Below are positions 36,701 through 47,188 of a DNA stretch of 64,000 bases, piece after piece. The notes beneath the pieces are model-generated. The model had not been told where the DNA came from and ran no database searches. It saw only the letters and a list, made by a program, of their open reading frames with translations. The DNA comes from Hetaerina americana (lineage: Eukaryota; Arthropoda; Insecta; Odonata; Calopterygidae). The translations under genes were made by a program, and so were the position numbers. The stretch lies in assembly GCA_022747635.1 (NCBI GenBank), contig JAKTNV010000010.1, positions 43,081,527 through 43,145,526 on the forward strand, written 5' to 3'. Each line of letters begins with the position of its first letter. Within the stretch, counting starts at the first letter, position 1.

Positions 36701-38418
36701 GTGAAAAGAGGATAAGTTCAAGTTAATAAAGGGAAGGATGGGTAAATGAAGTTGGACAGTTAAGGAGTGAAGGAAAAAATAATAAACTGACTGAGGGACG
36801 AGAGAAATTCAAAATTGGAAGATGCGGAAATAAGAGATATTGAGACCAAATGGGCTGTTATCTTTTGCTTATTCCACATGCTACGGTGTGATGAACGATG
36901 TTTTCTCTGTCCATCAACCTAAATTCTATTCTCAGATATTTGTTTGTTGAAGTTGAAGTTTTGATTTTAAATCTTTTTTGTGGATTGTTTTCAGTATTAT
37001 GACAAGTTGATGTCTCTGTTCATATGTGTGCATGGGTGGGTTAGCATTGAGTGCTCTATTGCATTGTGTATCGTATGATTCCTGAAGATAGATAGAACTT
37101 GTACATGACTCATACTTTACACATTCATTTTAAATAATTTTATGAAAAATATGGAGAAGAACATACATGACTTTAATTATTTCTGTATGAAAACAAATGA
37201 GCAAGTGCCAGGTTCGGTAGGAAAAGAGAAAATTCATGGAGGAACAAAAAGAAGGAAGAGAACTTCTACAGAAAATGCTTAAAGGAATTTTATTATAAAA
37301 TGCTGTGATAGAGATGAGAATGTTATGTAGCTAACGTAGAAATGAAAAAGAATGGGAATTTTGTGATTGGAGTGAAAATTTGGATGGAATGAAGGAAGTT
37401 GGAACGTATGTGGAGTAATAATGTTTGCTGTAATATGGGGTTTTTAAGATTATGTTTTTGTCGAGCATGTGGGGCTTAGTAGTGTAGCAATGCTTAGCTC
37501 AATGTCCCACAAAAAACAAACTTAATACAGGTTACATGTAATAATATAATTGAAAGATTAGGAGCATGAGGCTTTTATTCACAGCTATCACCTCTTGTTA
37601 GAGTATGAAGCTCCATTTTTATTATTTATTACAATTAGCAGGTTTTAATTGAGAAATAAAATAAATTTACTGTATTGTTGGATTTCAATGCATAAATATA
37701 AGAGATTGAGATCAACCGAAGTTAAAGTAGACATACCTGTATTCTTACAGATTTAGTTAACAGAGTTGGTAACTAATTGATGCGTAAGGCAGTCAGGTGA
37801 CAAAATCAGTAATGTTCAAATGTTATTGATGAATGTTCAGAAAATACTTGAGTGAAAGAAAAGAGAATGGAAAGTTATGAGTAATCACATTCTCTTTCCC
37901 ATTTATTCATCCATAGTATTTGAATACTTTGTTGAAGCTGGGTCTCTTGAGTAGATTTTGTACATTTCATTCTGATTGAAATTATGCTAAATTTATTTTG
38001 CAGGGGTGACACAACCGTGGTGCTTGGTGTAAGTCTTGGAGTCCATGTTGGTGCATGGACCAATTATCACCTGGGTACAATGCAAGAGCCGTTCCCCAAG
38101 CCAACACTCCCTCATGCCATACTGTGGCCATCATATGAAATGATGGGACTCATGTTACTGCGCACAGCCCTGGGATTCTCTTGCATCGTGGCGACACGTG
38201 CCATTTGCAAATGGGCGTCATATGCTACCCTTCGAGCTGTGCTGCTTGGAACCAACAAATCTCCCAATGAACCTAGCTCTAGTCGGGCGGAGGTGGCTGT
38301 TGAATTGGGCTACAAATTCTTTACTTATGCTGCCGTGGGATTCATAACCCTCTATCTTTTGCCGGGTGCATTTAGGTTATTACATATAGAAAGACCAACT
38401 TTCTATACAGAGATCTGA
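18456..38418 (+). CDS. SGPP: Sphingosine-1-phosphate phosphatase (SGPP), complete six-exon gene
   Basis: This ER membrane lipid phosphatase of the PAP2 type removes phosphate from sphingosine-1-phosphate. It lowers S1P signal and returns sphingosine to ceramide synthesis. Six exons (18456-18713, 18966-19272, 19365-19528, 25771-25860, 29028-29200, 38004-38418) join in frame to 468 codons, close to the 400-440 of animal homologues. The three phosphatase motifs are KDIVRWPRP (residues 193-201, K-X6-RP), PSTH (220-223) and SRLYLGMH (263-270, SR-X5-H) with D274. The N-terminal 120 residues are hydrophilic and serine/lysine-rich. Several hydrophobic membrane spans follow, starting near FWYYLFCLGTALGDEIFY. 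The start is the first ATG of the open frame, with stop codons in the CpG-rich leader. All key residues are present, so it should be functional. Confidence 0.93.
18714..18965 (+). other. SGPP intron 1
   Basis: A 252-bp intron with GTGGGT donor and TTTCCAG acceptor. No internal feature was seen. Confidence 0.88.
18966..19272 (+). CDS. SGPP: SGPP exon 2
   Basis: The acceptor is TTTCCAG at 18965; the exon has 102 codons plus one base; the donor is ATAG|GTGAAA. It holds an acidic/serine stretch (SSESDSESKD) and the first membrane segments (YYLFCLGTALGDE, FWFWNIDG, VVLVWAITMYIG). Introns 1 (252 bp) and 2 (92 bp) are short. Confidence 0.92.
19365..19528 (+). CDS. SGPP: SGPP exon 3, phosphatase motifs C1 and C2
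   Basis: The acceptor is TTCTTATAG at 19364 and the split Gly codon is completed. It encodes KDIVRWPRPSSPPVF and EYGMPSTHAM, the first two PAP2 motifs. The donor is CAG|GTCAGT. Confidence 0.94.
19958..20190 (-). mobile_element. tRNA-derived SINE, family 1, copy 1
   Basis: The head lies at the right end and on the - strand contains a B-box-like GGTTCAATTCAAGG. The tail at the left has the AATCTGAAGGTTTGTTTGATG / GGTAGAACTCA block shared with the copies at 24098 and 32664. It is a non-autonomous retroposon, inserted antisense in SGPP intron 3. Confidence 0.65.
20597..20850 (-). mobile_element. SINE family 2, copy 1 (antisense, CpG-decayed)
   Basis: Reads on the - strand with the body CCGTCGGATGGGACATTAAG and ending in a (TAC)n tail (GTAGTAGTAG on +, 20592-20603). 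It is homologous over its length to 33605, 47211 and 53662. The tRNA-like head is lost beyond 20850. Only 9 CpGs remain. Confidence 0.85.
21937..22510 (-). pseudogene. Mariner fragment with internal deletion
   Basis: On the - strand RRLTAREIAKEVDV (helix-turn-helix) is followed, after a deletion of the middle of the gene, by SWYFHQDNAPAHTS with a catalytic Asp, then PPYSPDLSPADFFLF and KLKSTWNEF. The element ends at a terminal repeat CAAGGTCTGTTCAA next to a TA at 21935-21936. The 5' terminal repeat and the first catalytic block are missing, so it is immobile. Confidence 0.85.
24098..24312 (-). mobile_element. tRNA-derived SINE, family 1, copy 2
   Basis: Shares GTGAAGGTTGGTTTGATAGG and the GGTAGAAATCA block, the central CCCTGTGCCCTGTGGTTTCC (compare CCCTGTGCTGGATATGG at 32777) and a degenerate B box in the head at the right end. 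Confidence 0.6.
24557..24589 (+). ncRNA. Hammerhead-ribozyme-like motif, intact core (copy B)
   Basis: CTGATGA (24557-24563) is followed by a stem II GATG/CATC (24565-24568 with 24574-24577), then GAAA (24578-24581), the palindrome ACCATGGT (24581-24588) and cleavage base C24589 before GTG. The upstream strand TAC pairs with GTG as the start of stem I. This matches the consensus of a minimal type-I hammerhead, a self-cleaving RNA known in Penelope-like retroelements. The piece CATTCATTGTACCTGATG is duplicated just upstream (24523-24540 and 24545-24562). No long flanking arm was found. Activity is unproven. Confidence 0.55.
25771..25860 (+). CDS. SGPP: SGPP exon 4, phosphatase motif C3
   Basis: A 90-bp exon in phase 0, flanked by ATTCTTTCAG and GTAAGTTT. 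It encodes YSITCGVLFAIVW then CISRLYLGMHSVL; the histidine of SRX5H is the nucleophile in PAP2 enzymes. Confidence 0.94.
27283..28632. mobile_element. Palindromic hammerhead-type foldback, split by a Tigger insertion
   Basis: The left arm (27283-27365) and right arm (28531-28632) are inverted copies. They share TATTTTTTCACAAAAAAAT and CACTACNACCGGTTT in the same order. Each carries a decayed hammerhead core pointing outward: - strand on the left (GAAA at 27338-27341, CTTATGA at 27357-27363), + strand on the right (CTGATCA at 28555-28561, TAAAACCGGTA). Removing 27366-28528 leaves a foldback of under 200 bp, like the intact ones in this window. Confidence 0.75.
27366..28528 (-). mobile_element. 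Tigger/pogo-like DNA transposon (degenerate)
   Basis: The ends are CAGTGGAACCTC at 27366 and the inverse AGGTTCTACTG at 28518-28528, the hallmark Tigger terminal repeats. Flanks are TG and TA, where a TA target duplication is expected. On the - strand KIFNFDKTGLFWKMI (about 28180-28235) is the first catalytic aspartate block of pogo-class DDE transposases. Stops and deletions reduce the element to 1163 bp, so it is dead. Confidence 0.8.
29028..29200 (+). CDS. SGPP: SGPP exon 5
   Basis: The acceptor is AATCTTAG at 29027; the exon starts DIVAGLVLVLLLMIPL with the Asp that completes the HxxxD pair; the donor is CTCG|GTGAGA. It carries two membrane spans and the conserved DxxxxTHKHSPF loop. Confidence 0.93.
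30410..30670 (-). pseudogene. Mariner-type transposase C-terminal scrap
   Basis: The - strand has SSCDFSSMRRKATTKN, then AIFKGISKNDIQHVFED and KTRRN. This resembles the DFFLF..LK..L.G...EAI...L..IP...F..CF..WK.RW end of mariner transposases. It is short and broken. Confidence 0.5.
32037..32205 (-). mobile_element. Foldback fragment with mutated hammerhead-like core (copy D)
   Basis: The - strand reads CTGGAGA (32130-32136, consensus CTGANGA with A4 changed), a 14-nt spacer, GAAA (32112-32115), ACCTGGGT and TTGCG. The outer tail CTTTTCCATGTAGAAT matches the arm of the palindrome at 3253-3336. GGAAAGCTAAG/CTTAGCTTTTCC at 32037-32092 can pair as a hairpin. The mutated core residue should abolish cleavage. 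Confidence 0.55.
32664..32928 (-). mobile_element. tRNA-derived SINE, family 1, copy 3 (best copy)
   Basis: The - strand head has AGAGCATTCGACTACTGACT and the B box GGGTTCAATTTCC, a clear tRNA ancestry. The body has CCAGATCTTCCTGGGAAGCC. The left tail has CAACCCAAATGTTGGTTT, itself a small hairpin, shared with the other copies. Confidence 0.8.
33603..33908 (+). mobile_element. SINE family 2, copy 2 (full, with tRNA head)
   Basis: The head has A-box-like GGTGTGGTGGCTATCG and B box CAGGTTCAAATCCCGG, followed by the family body (TGAATATTTTTCAG, CCGTCGGATGGGAT, TCTCTCCACCCTTCATCC) and an ACTACTAC tail. It is inserted in the LINE at 33000-36000. Nine CpGs remain. Confidence 0.88.
35607..35749 (+). 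mobile_element. 143-bp foldback element with hammerhead-like core
   Basis: The arms 35607-35638 and 35718-35749 are inverted repeats of 32 bp with about three mismatches. Inside them AATTTTTAT (35647-35655) pairs with ATAAAAATT (35702-35710). Both pairings are collinear with stem I of the core at 35663-35698. A further copy of the outer motif AAGTGGAAAAGTGCTT lies at 35785-35800. The element sits within the endonuclease region of the LINE. Confidence 0.8.
35663..35698 (+). ncRNA. Hammerhead-ribozyme-like motif, intact core (copy E)
   Basis: AC, then CTGATGA (35665-35671), stem II GATG/CATC (35673-35676 with 35682-35685, loop TAATG), GAAA (35686-35689), ACCTGGT and A35696 as predicted cleavage base before GT, which pairs with AC. 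All conserved core residues of a type-I hammerhead are present. Stem III is only ACC/GGT, typical of minimal forms that are thought to work as dimers. The flanking foldback would give stem I great length. Self-cleavage is inferred, not shown. Confidence 0.6.
36030..36400. repeat. Probable LINE 5' UTR or unknown interspersed repeat
   Basis: A GC-richer block (GGTTTCCCATTGCC, ATCTGGCCTGGGTGACCC, CAGCACAGCTCTAGGGGTCA) differs from the surrounding AT-rich DNA and adjoins the 5' end of the LINE. I read it as its 5' leader, but a separate repeat is possible. Confidence 0.4.
38004..38418 (+). CDS. SGPP: SGPP exon 6 (terminal coding exon)
   Basis: The acceptor is TTTTGCAG at 38003; the split Arg codon is followed by GDTTVVLGVSLGVHVGAW. 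The last spans include LLRTALGFSCIVATRAIC and FFTYAAVGFITLYLLP. Stop TGA is at 38416-38418. Confidence 0.94.
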
Positions 38419-41400
38419 GACAAGTTCGTTTTTTAAGTAAGGGTTGCTCAAATGAGTAGTTATTTATTTAGTGTGACCTTGCATATATTTCCTTTCGGTA
38501 TAAACTGCACATCAACACACCTACTTGTTATCTTCTACTTACAGTTGCTCTAATCATTCTTTGCAGTTAAATTTTGTAGAATTTACCTGCTATCAAGGTG
38601 TAAAATTTTATTGTGTTGATGCTTATGTAGTCAGTTATGTATATTTTGGTCAGCTAAAAAAACTATTTTTGCATTTTGGAGAGCTATGCAATTTGAGTCC
38701 ATAATGTCAATTGTATTTGTATATTAGGGGGTAAGCTTTACATACCCAGTTATAATGTAAATGAAAAATGATTTATATAGTTTTGTTAAACACTTATTTT
38801 AGATATGTTTTGGCTTGTGATTAAGTAAGCAAGCAACTGTTTATGATGCACATTTACACTATCTAGATCACTAACCTATTGCATATGTTAGGGTACTACC
38901 TTGAGCCAATTGTGCATTGTTTGCAAGCATTAGTATCAATTAAGAAAAATTGTTTTTAAGTAATTCTATTTATCCCAGCTCAAATTTTAGCTGATGAAAT
39001 CAACTCTATTTTTGAAGTTTCTAAAGCAATATTGACTGAACCCTTCCACCCATTTAGAGCCCAGTATGCTTAACCTACCATAGCCATATCTTTTTCTCTA
39101 ACATTTTGTTATGATAAATAAAATATGCATTTAGGTTAGAATCCAAAATAATGTCTGGACATTAAAACATTGATCTTAGCCCATACCTCTAGGAATTATC
39201 TTGGCTTTAATTGGAAACATTTCAGTAGGTATAAACTTTCAAGTCTAGGAATAAAATGTTGTTTGCTGTTTTTGCTAAGTTGCACATTTTCTACTTCCAA
39301 ATATTTAGTGCTGTGAGTATTTATAGGGTTCTAGACTAATATTTTTACTATTATTGATTTTATGGAGTAAATGCATGTTTAAAAAAGTCTAAATAATAAT
39401 GATTAGCCGTAAAATTTATCTTCTTCAAATTGATAACCTATTTCAAACTAAATAATTTTAAAATATGTAGTTTAAATCATTGGCACTACCATTACGTATA
39501 GCTCGAGATTTAATCTTTCTTGCGATTTGGCTACCTCATATTGTTAGTGAAATTTTGTGTATTTTTTGTGCTCAAAATGTTCTTTGAATATACATCATTA
39601 ACATTCTATTGGAATGCTTATGACAAAATGAAAACGCTGTGAACTGGAAAAGAACATAATAGAATATTAGGTCAATCTATGTTGTTATGAATGGTTCTGA
39701 AACACGAAGGAATATAAAAAGAATTTATTTTTGTATTCTTCGTTGTGACTTTGAACTGTTCACATGCTTCATTATTGTTCTTCCATTGCTCTTTTGGACC
39801 CTTTAGATAACATCGTAATAAGGAATATTTTTTTATACTTTGTTCCGTTCTAATTTCAAAGAAATGTGCTGGTCCTAAATTTGGTAAAGGCTTTGTTGCT
39901 AAGGTAATTGCATTTAGCACATTCCCGGGGCCAGTGGGCCTTTTTTAAAGCGTATGGAACATTAGTGCCTCATTCCATGAAATGGACATCTCTTTAAAAT
40001 TCTTGCCCGTGGGCAACAGAATTACTTTTTAAAGGTATCTAGATAGAAGAAGATATACATGTGGACAGGAGTCCACAAAGATGAAGAGGATTGTTTCCAA
40101 GGCCACAAGGAGAGGAAAATTTATCATTACCACAGGACCACTGCATGACACACATGTAGGCACATTCATCCTACCTCTACTCCATGTATTTTTAGCTCGC
40201 CGAAATGTAAAGCGAGGGAATTCTAATTAAAAGGAAGTAGTAACACAAAAAAATCATATCCCAGAATATTGGCACAATTTTTTTGTGTGTTTTAATGAGT
40301 CTATTAACCATAGATTCGTTTACTCTCACTCTGAGGAGAATCCTGGTGCATATGATTAGGTTTTAGGTGGGGCTAGGGCTGTGGCTAGGTATTAATGCAT
40401 TGCTGAGGATCTGTACAAACATGGGGCCCATGAAATTCTTCAAATATTTATCTTTTTCATGCCAAGAGGTTTAGAGAAGAGCAGGAATAGCAGTAGGTTT
40501 CTCACCAATGCTCCACTTGAATAGTCTGCTTAATTTTTAACCCCCCTGAAGATATACATAATAAGTGCTTTCGATTACTGAAAAACTCTTTGGAAACCTC
40601 TCTGCAAAAACAGTGCTAATTTTTCCTCTCTGTTTGGGTGGAAATAATTTGTTTTCAGTAGTATAGCTCAGTAGGCAAAATTATTTAATTGTTAAATTTG
40701 CATATTTATTATACCAGGGAAAATAATTCAATTTTTGATATTAACAATGCCTTAAGATCTAACATGAAGCTTTGCAATTTAATTTAAAAAATTAACTCTG
40801 TGCATAATGCTCATGATCAACATTAGCTAGCCCCAATATTTATGATTGCAGAGCTTATACCTAGTGACCATTGAAAAGTGATAACTTGCCCAGGATATTT
40901 ACAGAAAGTCAAGTGGGGTTTATAGCATTCTAAAACCAGACTTTCGAGTAGCCAAATTGTGATATAATTCTGTTAAGCTGTGAAAAGTTTTAAGAGTTGA
41001 ATGTGGGGAGAAGCATTCTTATGTAAAGTATAAAAATTGCTTTGATAAATTGTTGCTGTATTGTACAACATTTATTTACTCAAACCTTTAGCATGCAAAA
41101 ATCTTATTGACTATCGTCATTGAATATTTTAAACAATCTTATTATTGTCTCTTGAATACTTTTCAAGGTAAAGTTGTCCTCATGAAGTGTTTTGTGGAAC
41201 AGGAAAGGAAAATTTGGAAGTTTGTTTTTATTGTGAACTTCAAGCAAAGGAATAGGATGACTAAATATGACTTGCATGAGCACAGGGAAAGTTCGAAGGT
41301 ATATTTTGTCCAGGAAAGGAACTAAACGCCGGGTGAAATATATTTCGAACATTATGAGAATAAAGTTTTTATTAGGGCAGCGTTAAGTTAAACGTTCAAA
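38419..41400 (+). other. SGPP 3' UTR and downstream
   Basis: AT-rich DNA without repeats that I recognise. Candidate poly(A) signals AATAAA lie at 39117-39122 and 41359-41364. The latter is followed by a GT-rich tract (41403-41432) and lies where CpG depletion ends, which makes it the more likely terminal site. Alternative, shorter 3' ends are equally possible from sequence alone. Confidence 0.5.
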
Positions 41401-41432
41401 ACAGGTGGCTTGTGCTAATGTAATTGTTTGCA
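41359..41432 (+). terminator. Candidate SGPP polyadenylation signal with GT-rich downstream element
   Basis: AATAAA at 41359-41364, then GGTGGCTTGTGC and TGTAATTGTTTG downstream. CpGs reappear from about 41325 onward, consistent with the end of a methylated transcription unit. Another AATAAA lies at 42035-42040. Confidence 0.35.
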
Positions 41433-42109
41433 TTTATTCTCTCAGGAGTGCCACGGCATATTGTTATATTTATTTTAATATGTGATAATTTTCTCTGAAT
41501 ATTTATGTTAACATCTTTTGAATTTTCTTTTCGTGATTTGCCTATTGACATGTTAAGGTGTTTTTCGATGAATCTCGGTGTAGAATTATTCTGCGATCGT
41601 GTGTGGACAATTTCTCCTCGAAAACCACTGAGAATTGTAGCACCAACTCTTGTATTTTTCCTGGTAGATCATGTATTATTTCATCTGATGATATAATTCT
41701 TAAAAAAACAAAGGATCTAAATGTGCCCGTGGAAATTTATCTTTCTGTAATTAACAGGATGCACTGGAGAAAATTCAATTCATCGATTAGTGTTATTTCC
41801 CTCCCTTTTCAATACCGTCCGGCCAATGATTCATCGGACAATGTTGCCATATCATTAACTTATGCCTTGTTTTCATTTTTCATTATAATTTTATTTGTGA
41901 AAACCGTCGATTGCGAGTTTTCCAGATAATAGAATGATTGTAATTACTGCCGTATGTGTTAAATTTAAAAGAAATGTAATGACCCGTAAGGCTGTTTACA
42001 AAATTGTTGCAATATCAGGAAATTGTTAAGTGAAAATAAAGCTTGTTGCAGTTAAACTCGAGTTAATGTATTTATTTCATAGGGATACAATAACAAATTG
42101 TAGTCAACT

Positions 42110-42607
42110 ACCACACCCTTATTACTGATGGTTCTAAGCGCGAAGCTTGGCAGCACTGCAGCGTAGCCGGAGCGTCTCCTCCAAGCGTCAGTAGTGCGTG
42201 GTGCATGCTGCGCCGGGAATGGCCAATAGAGGCACGTGACCAGTTTACATCGAAGTGAAGGCGACAGAAAGCCGGTCCTACGAAGTGCATCGGTCGAGGA
42301 GTATTCTTCTAAGGTCGGGGAACTGGAAAGGTACGAAGTTTTACGGGTCGGTACCAGTTAAGCAAATGTTTTAAATCTTTTTGTGCTCGTCACATTTTGC
42401 CGGGTAACGTGTGTGAGTGGTTACCACGTGAAAAAGACAGTTTCTTCTATATTCCGTTTGGAGGGAGATTGAGTCGTTTGGATTTGAGTGTTGATTCGTG
42501 TGTAATTTGCAGTAACGTGATAGGGTTTTTCGCAGTTTATTTGGATTGGAAATCGTGTTCTGTATTGTACCGTACACTGAAACCTCAACGGAATAATCTT
42601 AATCCTC
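42110..42607 (+). promoter_or_regulatory. Probable promoter and non-coding first exon of a third gene
   Basis: A sharp CpG-rich island (42120-42310) has a CCAAT box (GGCCAATAG at about 42221), an E-box CACGTGAC (42233-42240) and a TCAGT initiator-like site at 42188. The presumed exon ends at the strong donor CTCA|GTAAGTAC (GT at 42608). No convincing ATG frame is present, so the exon would be 5' UTR. Orientation rests on the donor; a transcript in the other direction cannot be excluded. Confidence 0.45.
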
Positions 42608-45426
42608 AGTAAGTACAGTGTTTTTTAAAAAGATTAACGTTGACGTTTACCGACATAAACGTTTTTAGTTATGGGCGGGAGTTCTCGCTCTATTTTGAGT
42701 TCCCTACGTTACAGTATAATGTGCGATTGCTGGGTGATTTATGTTGCCAATGAATGTATATCTGCCGGGTTAGTAAAGTAAATTGTCGTGCAGAGTAGTA
42801 TATGTTGTGGAAGTCCCTTAAGGTTTTTTTTTTAAATTCTACGATAGAAATGTTTTCGTATGTTCTTTAAAACTTCGCGATTTCTAGGGTTTCATTTTCT
42901 GCTTATGTTATCTAAGGGATTGAGGAACCTCATGAAATTACCTTTAAAAGTTTACTCATTTTTTTTGGTTTTGTGACATGATTAGTTGAAGTATTATTTT
43001 CCTCCGTTGCATGCTTTTTAAAATTTCAATTATAACCCAGGATCATAGACTTCAAACTAATGTGGAATTTATTTTCATGACTCTTATTCCGAAAATATAA
43101 TTAAAAACAGTATTTTTTTAAATTTTTCAATATCTATTTCATTCTTATCCTAGTTGTTTAAGATTACAGTGGGGGGTGGGAATGTGAAGGTGGGTCAGAA
43201 ATCAAGATCTCGAGTTTTTCTTTGTCAGATTATGTTGGGCCAGGTTATCACACTTTGATTAAGTATGGATTTTTAAGATATCTAATATGCACTAACGTAT
43301 TATAAAGCGCGGGCATTCTGTTAGCAGCTTTTCGTGGTGGCTGTTCGGGTTATGACTCATGCATTCCACGAGAATTGTCATTTTTCCCGTTCAAATTTTT
43401 TCCATTGCATTTGTTGGTTGCTCAGCTTTCACTCTCACGTTTGAATGTAGCTGGCATCCTCTGCATTTTACCTTAGTTTTTGTTAGTACACGGTGAAGTC
43501 AAATCTAATTACTTCTTTTTTGCTCAATGCGCCTCTATCCCTTTTTCTAGCATTTTCCGTAACATATTGAACTAAAAGTAGTGAAATTCTCCACGCGCTA
43601 GTTAATTAAGTAGCTTCGGATAAATTTAACATAACGATAAATCTATTAATACTTAAGATTGATTGATTGATTACGAAAAGTATTTTATTCAATTGTTTAT
43701 CCATGGTTACAAAGATCTGATGCCGATTCGAACCTTAAGTCGTCAAAAGTGATTCATAGTGAGGCTATGCATCGTGATTTCTCTGTTTTCAATAAAAAAA
43801 CTTACAATCTGAGCTGCACATGATCACTTTATTTGGAAATGTTTGAACATTTTTACTTATGAGTATTTAATGTTTTGGTTTTTTCTCCATTCGTGGAAGT
43901 CAAAATTTGATCGATTTTGTCCTTCAAACTTTTGAAATCGTCGTTTTGTCATTTGGACAGCCTCTAAAATATTTGCGTTGTGTTATTCTGCTTTCGCTGT
44001 GGAATTATCTTTCGTGTTAAGTTTCTGAAGTGCATGGGCAAAATTTCACTTTGGAACTATTTTATCTTTTCTATCAACATTACTTGAAGGGTCAATCGGG
44101 TTTTCAACCAACGGTCAAATGTTGTTAGTCGAAGTCCATACAAACTTTGAGTATGCATTAAGGTGGTTTTACTGTGTGCTGCATCTCAAATGGCTTTATG
44201 ATTAGCAATAGTTTGTTGTTGTTTTAATGTAAATTTAAATTCAATCGTTTTTTCTCCTTTGAGAGAGTCAATGAGCCTAGGCAAACCGATTATCCGACTC
44301 GACTTCTGGTTCCCAAAATCCACCTCCATTTTCGATACGGAATGATTGTCTCCTTTATAGGTCTAAAAAGATTATTCAGCACCATATGGAATGCACCAAA
44401 TAGAATGTCTGCTATTTTGTGGGGAGTCAACGCAGAAAGTTCATTGTAAAACCATTTTTCGAAATTTACGAAACGCAATTAGTTTTCGGTCATTCTACCT
44501 AACCCATTCGATGTTATGTGGTTTATTTTAAATCATTGCTCTAGTTCGGGTATCTAGTTGTTTCATTTGGCTTGCAATGCAATAATTTATGGTGCCGGGC
44601 CTTCGCGTTCTTTCATTAACATTTCTACGAATGAAATAAAAACCGGTTTTCCTTAGTCTGCTTCATTTTTCCTCATCATTGCCTGAGTAGAAAGGGGAGG
44701 ACCACTGCTTGAAACCTGATTTTGTTTACTCGGAAGTATAATTATGTTCTTGCTTTTATTTTGGGATCTGGGACTACCGTCTTCAGAACTCAATGTCAAA
44801 GAGCAGGACTGTTTATCTATGGCTACTATTGAATTAAATGTTTTCAAAGGGGGTGTAAGCGCATGAAAGTTTTTATGAAACCTATATGGTTCTGTCCACT
44901 TCTTTTACTTAATCGTGGATATTTTAATTTGACTTAGGAACCTACGTGTTACCAATTAATTGAATGGGAGTACGGCGAAGGTAACTGTTATGGTGCAAAT
45001 AGTTTTCCCATTGTCCCATGTCTAATTGTTACTATTATTACTAGTGGTAATATGATTAGTTGATCCATAGGGAACATTTCGCTTTTTCTGACAAGATTAC
45101 TTAGAATTTGAAGGGTTTTTCCAGCAAATCCAGTGAGGAGAATCGCATCAATATTCGTTTCATCGTAATTAATTTCTTTTGAGTTATTTTGACGCAGGCA
45201 TGTTCTTTCAGACTATTTACCTAAGAATTGTCGTTGAAATCATTTAAGTACTAGCGGCCATAATTCCCAAGTCTTTGATATTTAGGCTTTGCATCGGCCT
45301 ATGACGTGTTTTTTTTTAATGTTTCATTCGGGTTTTGCACGTTGTCAACATTTTCTTGCATTCCTTATCGTCTAGTAGCATTATAGGACGCCGCCAGTTA
45401 AGCCAAGCGTTCCCAATAACTCAAAT

Positions 45427-45440
45427 CCCCCCCCCCCCCC
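45427..45440 (+). repeat. Poly-C run (14 C)
   Basis: Fourteen consecutive C residues. On the - strand this is a G run able to join quadruplex-type structures. Confidence 0.95.
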
Positions 45441-47188
45441 AATCGTCGCTCGCTATGACTACAGCACAATGATTAGGTAAACTCAACCACTTCAGACTTT
45501 GCATATTCGTCAGAAAATAACAATCTCACAAATACTGTGAAAATTATGTGGAATAATATGGTTTCTTTATCCCAGTGAATATTCAAAGATCAGTGACTCG
45601 ATAATTGTAGTTATGCTATTTACTAATGTGATACACGTTTTGCCCCTGAGTCTGGTGGTCATAATGTCGATTTTATGCCCCGCAAGGTTACAGGAGTTTG
45701 TTCTACCCTCAACGGTGAAGTAGAAGACCCTGGGGGTCGTTCGGTCGGTCAGGGTTTCGTCAGCTGGATGTTAATGGCCTGACTGCGGGCGAGGTCTGGA
45801 TCGTGGTTTCGGCCACTCTCAGCGGTGTCCCACGCGCGGGGGCTGACCCTCTTTTCAAACAAGGCCCTTGTTTTTGCGTCCTTTTGAAATTTCTAATTGG
45901 CATACGGTAGAGTAAAATATAAGTCTTTAATAAACCCAACGGTCGCGTGGTACAGGACGGGTTGTTGCCTTAATTTTGATTACAATACTATCCACGGTGT
46001 TTTGTGTGTACACACTCAAAATAAGACGTTCATGTAATCTACCATCGATTTCAATATTTTTTGATCTTGAATTTCGGGATCACGAAAAAATGTAAGCATT
46101 TGGACAGTTTAGAGCCTTATATCATTTGCTCTTGCTTTTACAGGCACTTCTCATTTCCCCTCGATTATATGATTTAGGCAGGCACATTAGCTCCCTCTGC
46201 AATGCACTGCCATGGCAGCACGAAAGTTGTGATTACAGTATTGGTATGCTATTGGCAGGGGTATGTACGCGAGGGATCACAGCATGTGAACTTCGGGCTT
46301 TAATAAAATCCACTGTTGCAGAGACCGGTTACTAGGGTTGCCGGATAGTCCGGTTATAGGTAATAACTCCGCCTTCGGCCTGGAAATTTTTATTTTGTTG
46401 GAGCATTTTCTTCGACCTTATTGATATTTATTATCTCTGTTCTCGTTTTAATCGTTTAAACGGACGGTATGTAATACTACTATTTAGAACTGGCTTTGCT
46501 GGCAATTTCTTTGGGGGAAATAGTAATACTCTTTACTTAATAGTCTTCCATGTAATTTCACTCCTATAACTTTTGTGATACATGATAGGAGAGTTAAAAT
46601 TCACTGAAATTGTGTTATCATTGTTCCCCGCGTAGCATGGAGGGAAGAGGATGTATGGCAAGTAATGGACAATTTTAAATTACTTAATGCGAAAATATCA
46701 TGGAATTCCGGTGTTAAAACCAGAATTTGTTGAGCTTAGACGAAGTGATGTGGTTGCAGAATATTTTATGTTAATCTTTCAGGAGTTAATTTTTCCGACT
46801 GACAAAGGCGCTTACACTGGTAAAAAGGCATTGTATACGGGAGACATGATAGGTTGTAAGGGAATTAAAACGGAAAATAACAGGGCTGCCGTCAACCGAT
46901 CATGAGAGTGAAATCCTTATGGTGTTTGAAGATAATTTTTTTATCCTGTCGGTAGGGTTTTGTCATTGACACGTTGTGCTACCTTTTTTATGGAACCCCA
47001 TAAATTAGCATCAATTATTGGTTGGTGGGTCGTGGAAGTAGAAGAAGCCTACTCTGGTAGGTCTCGGATTTTACATTTAGCAGACAAAAATCCTAATGAT
47101 TTTAATATTTCTGTTAGTCTCCGCCAGTTTCAAGGCGGAAGCCGGCCGTACTAATGCCGTTTGGGTGTATTTCACTATTCAGGCACAC

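Larger units (their letters stand above)
29201..38003 (+). other. SGPP intron 5
   Basis: An 8.8-kb intron with a mariner scrap (30410-30670), hammerhead-like copy D (32037-32205), SINE 1 (32664-32928), a near full-length but decayed LINE (33000-36400) with a SINE 2 and a foldback inside it. 29500-30400, 30700-32030 and 36400-38000 show nothing recognisable. Confidence 0.88.

Noticed and set aside
42397..42612. Protein-coding first exon for the third gene
   Set aside because: The open frame starts without ATG and has no recognisable similarity; the exon is more likely 5' UTR.
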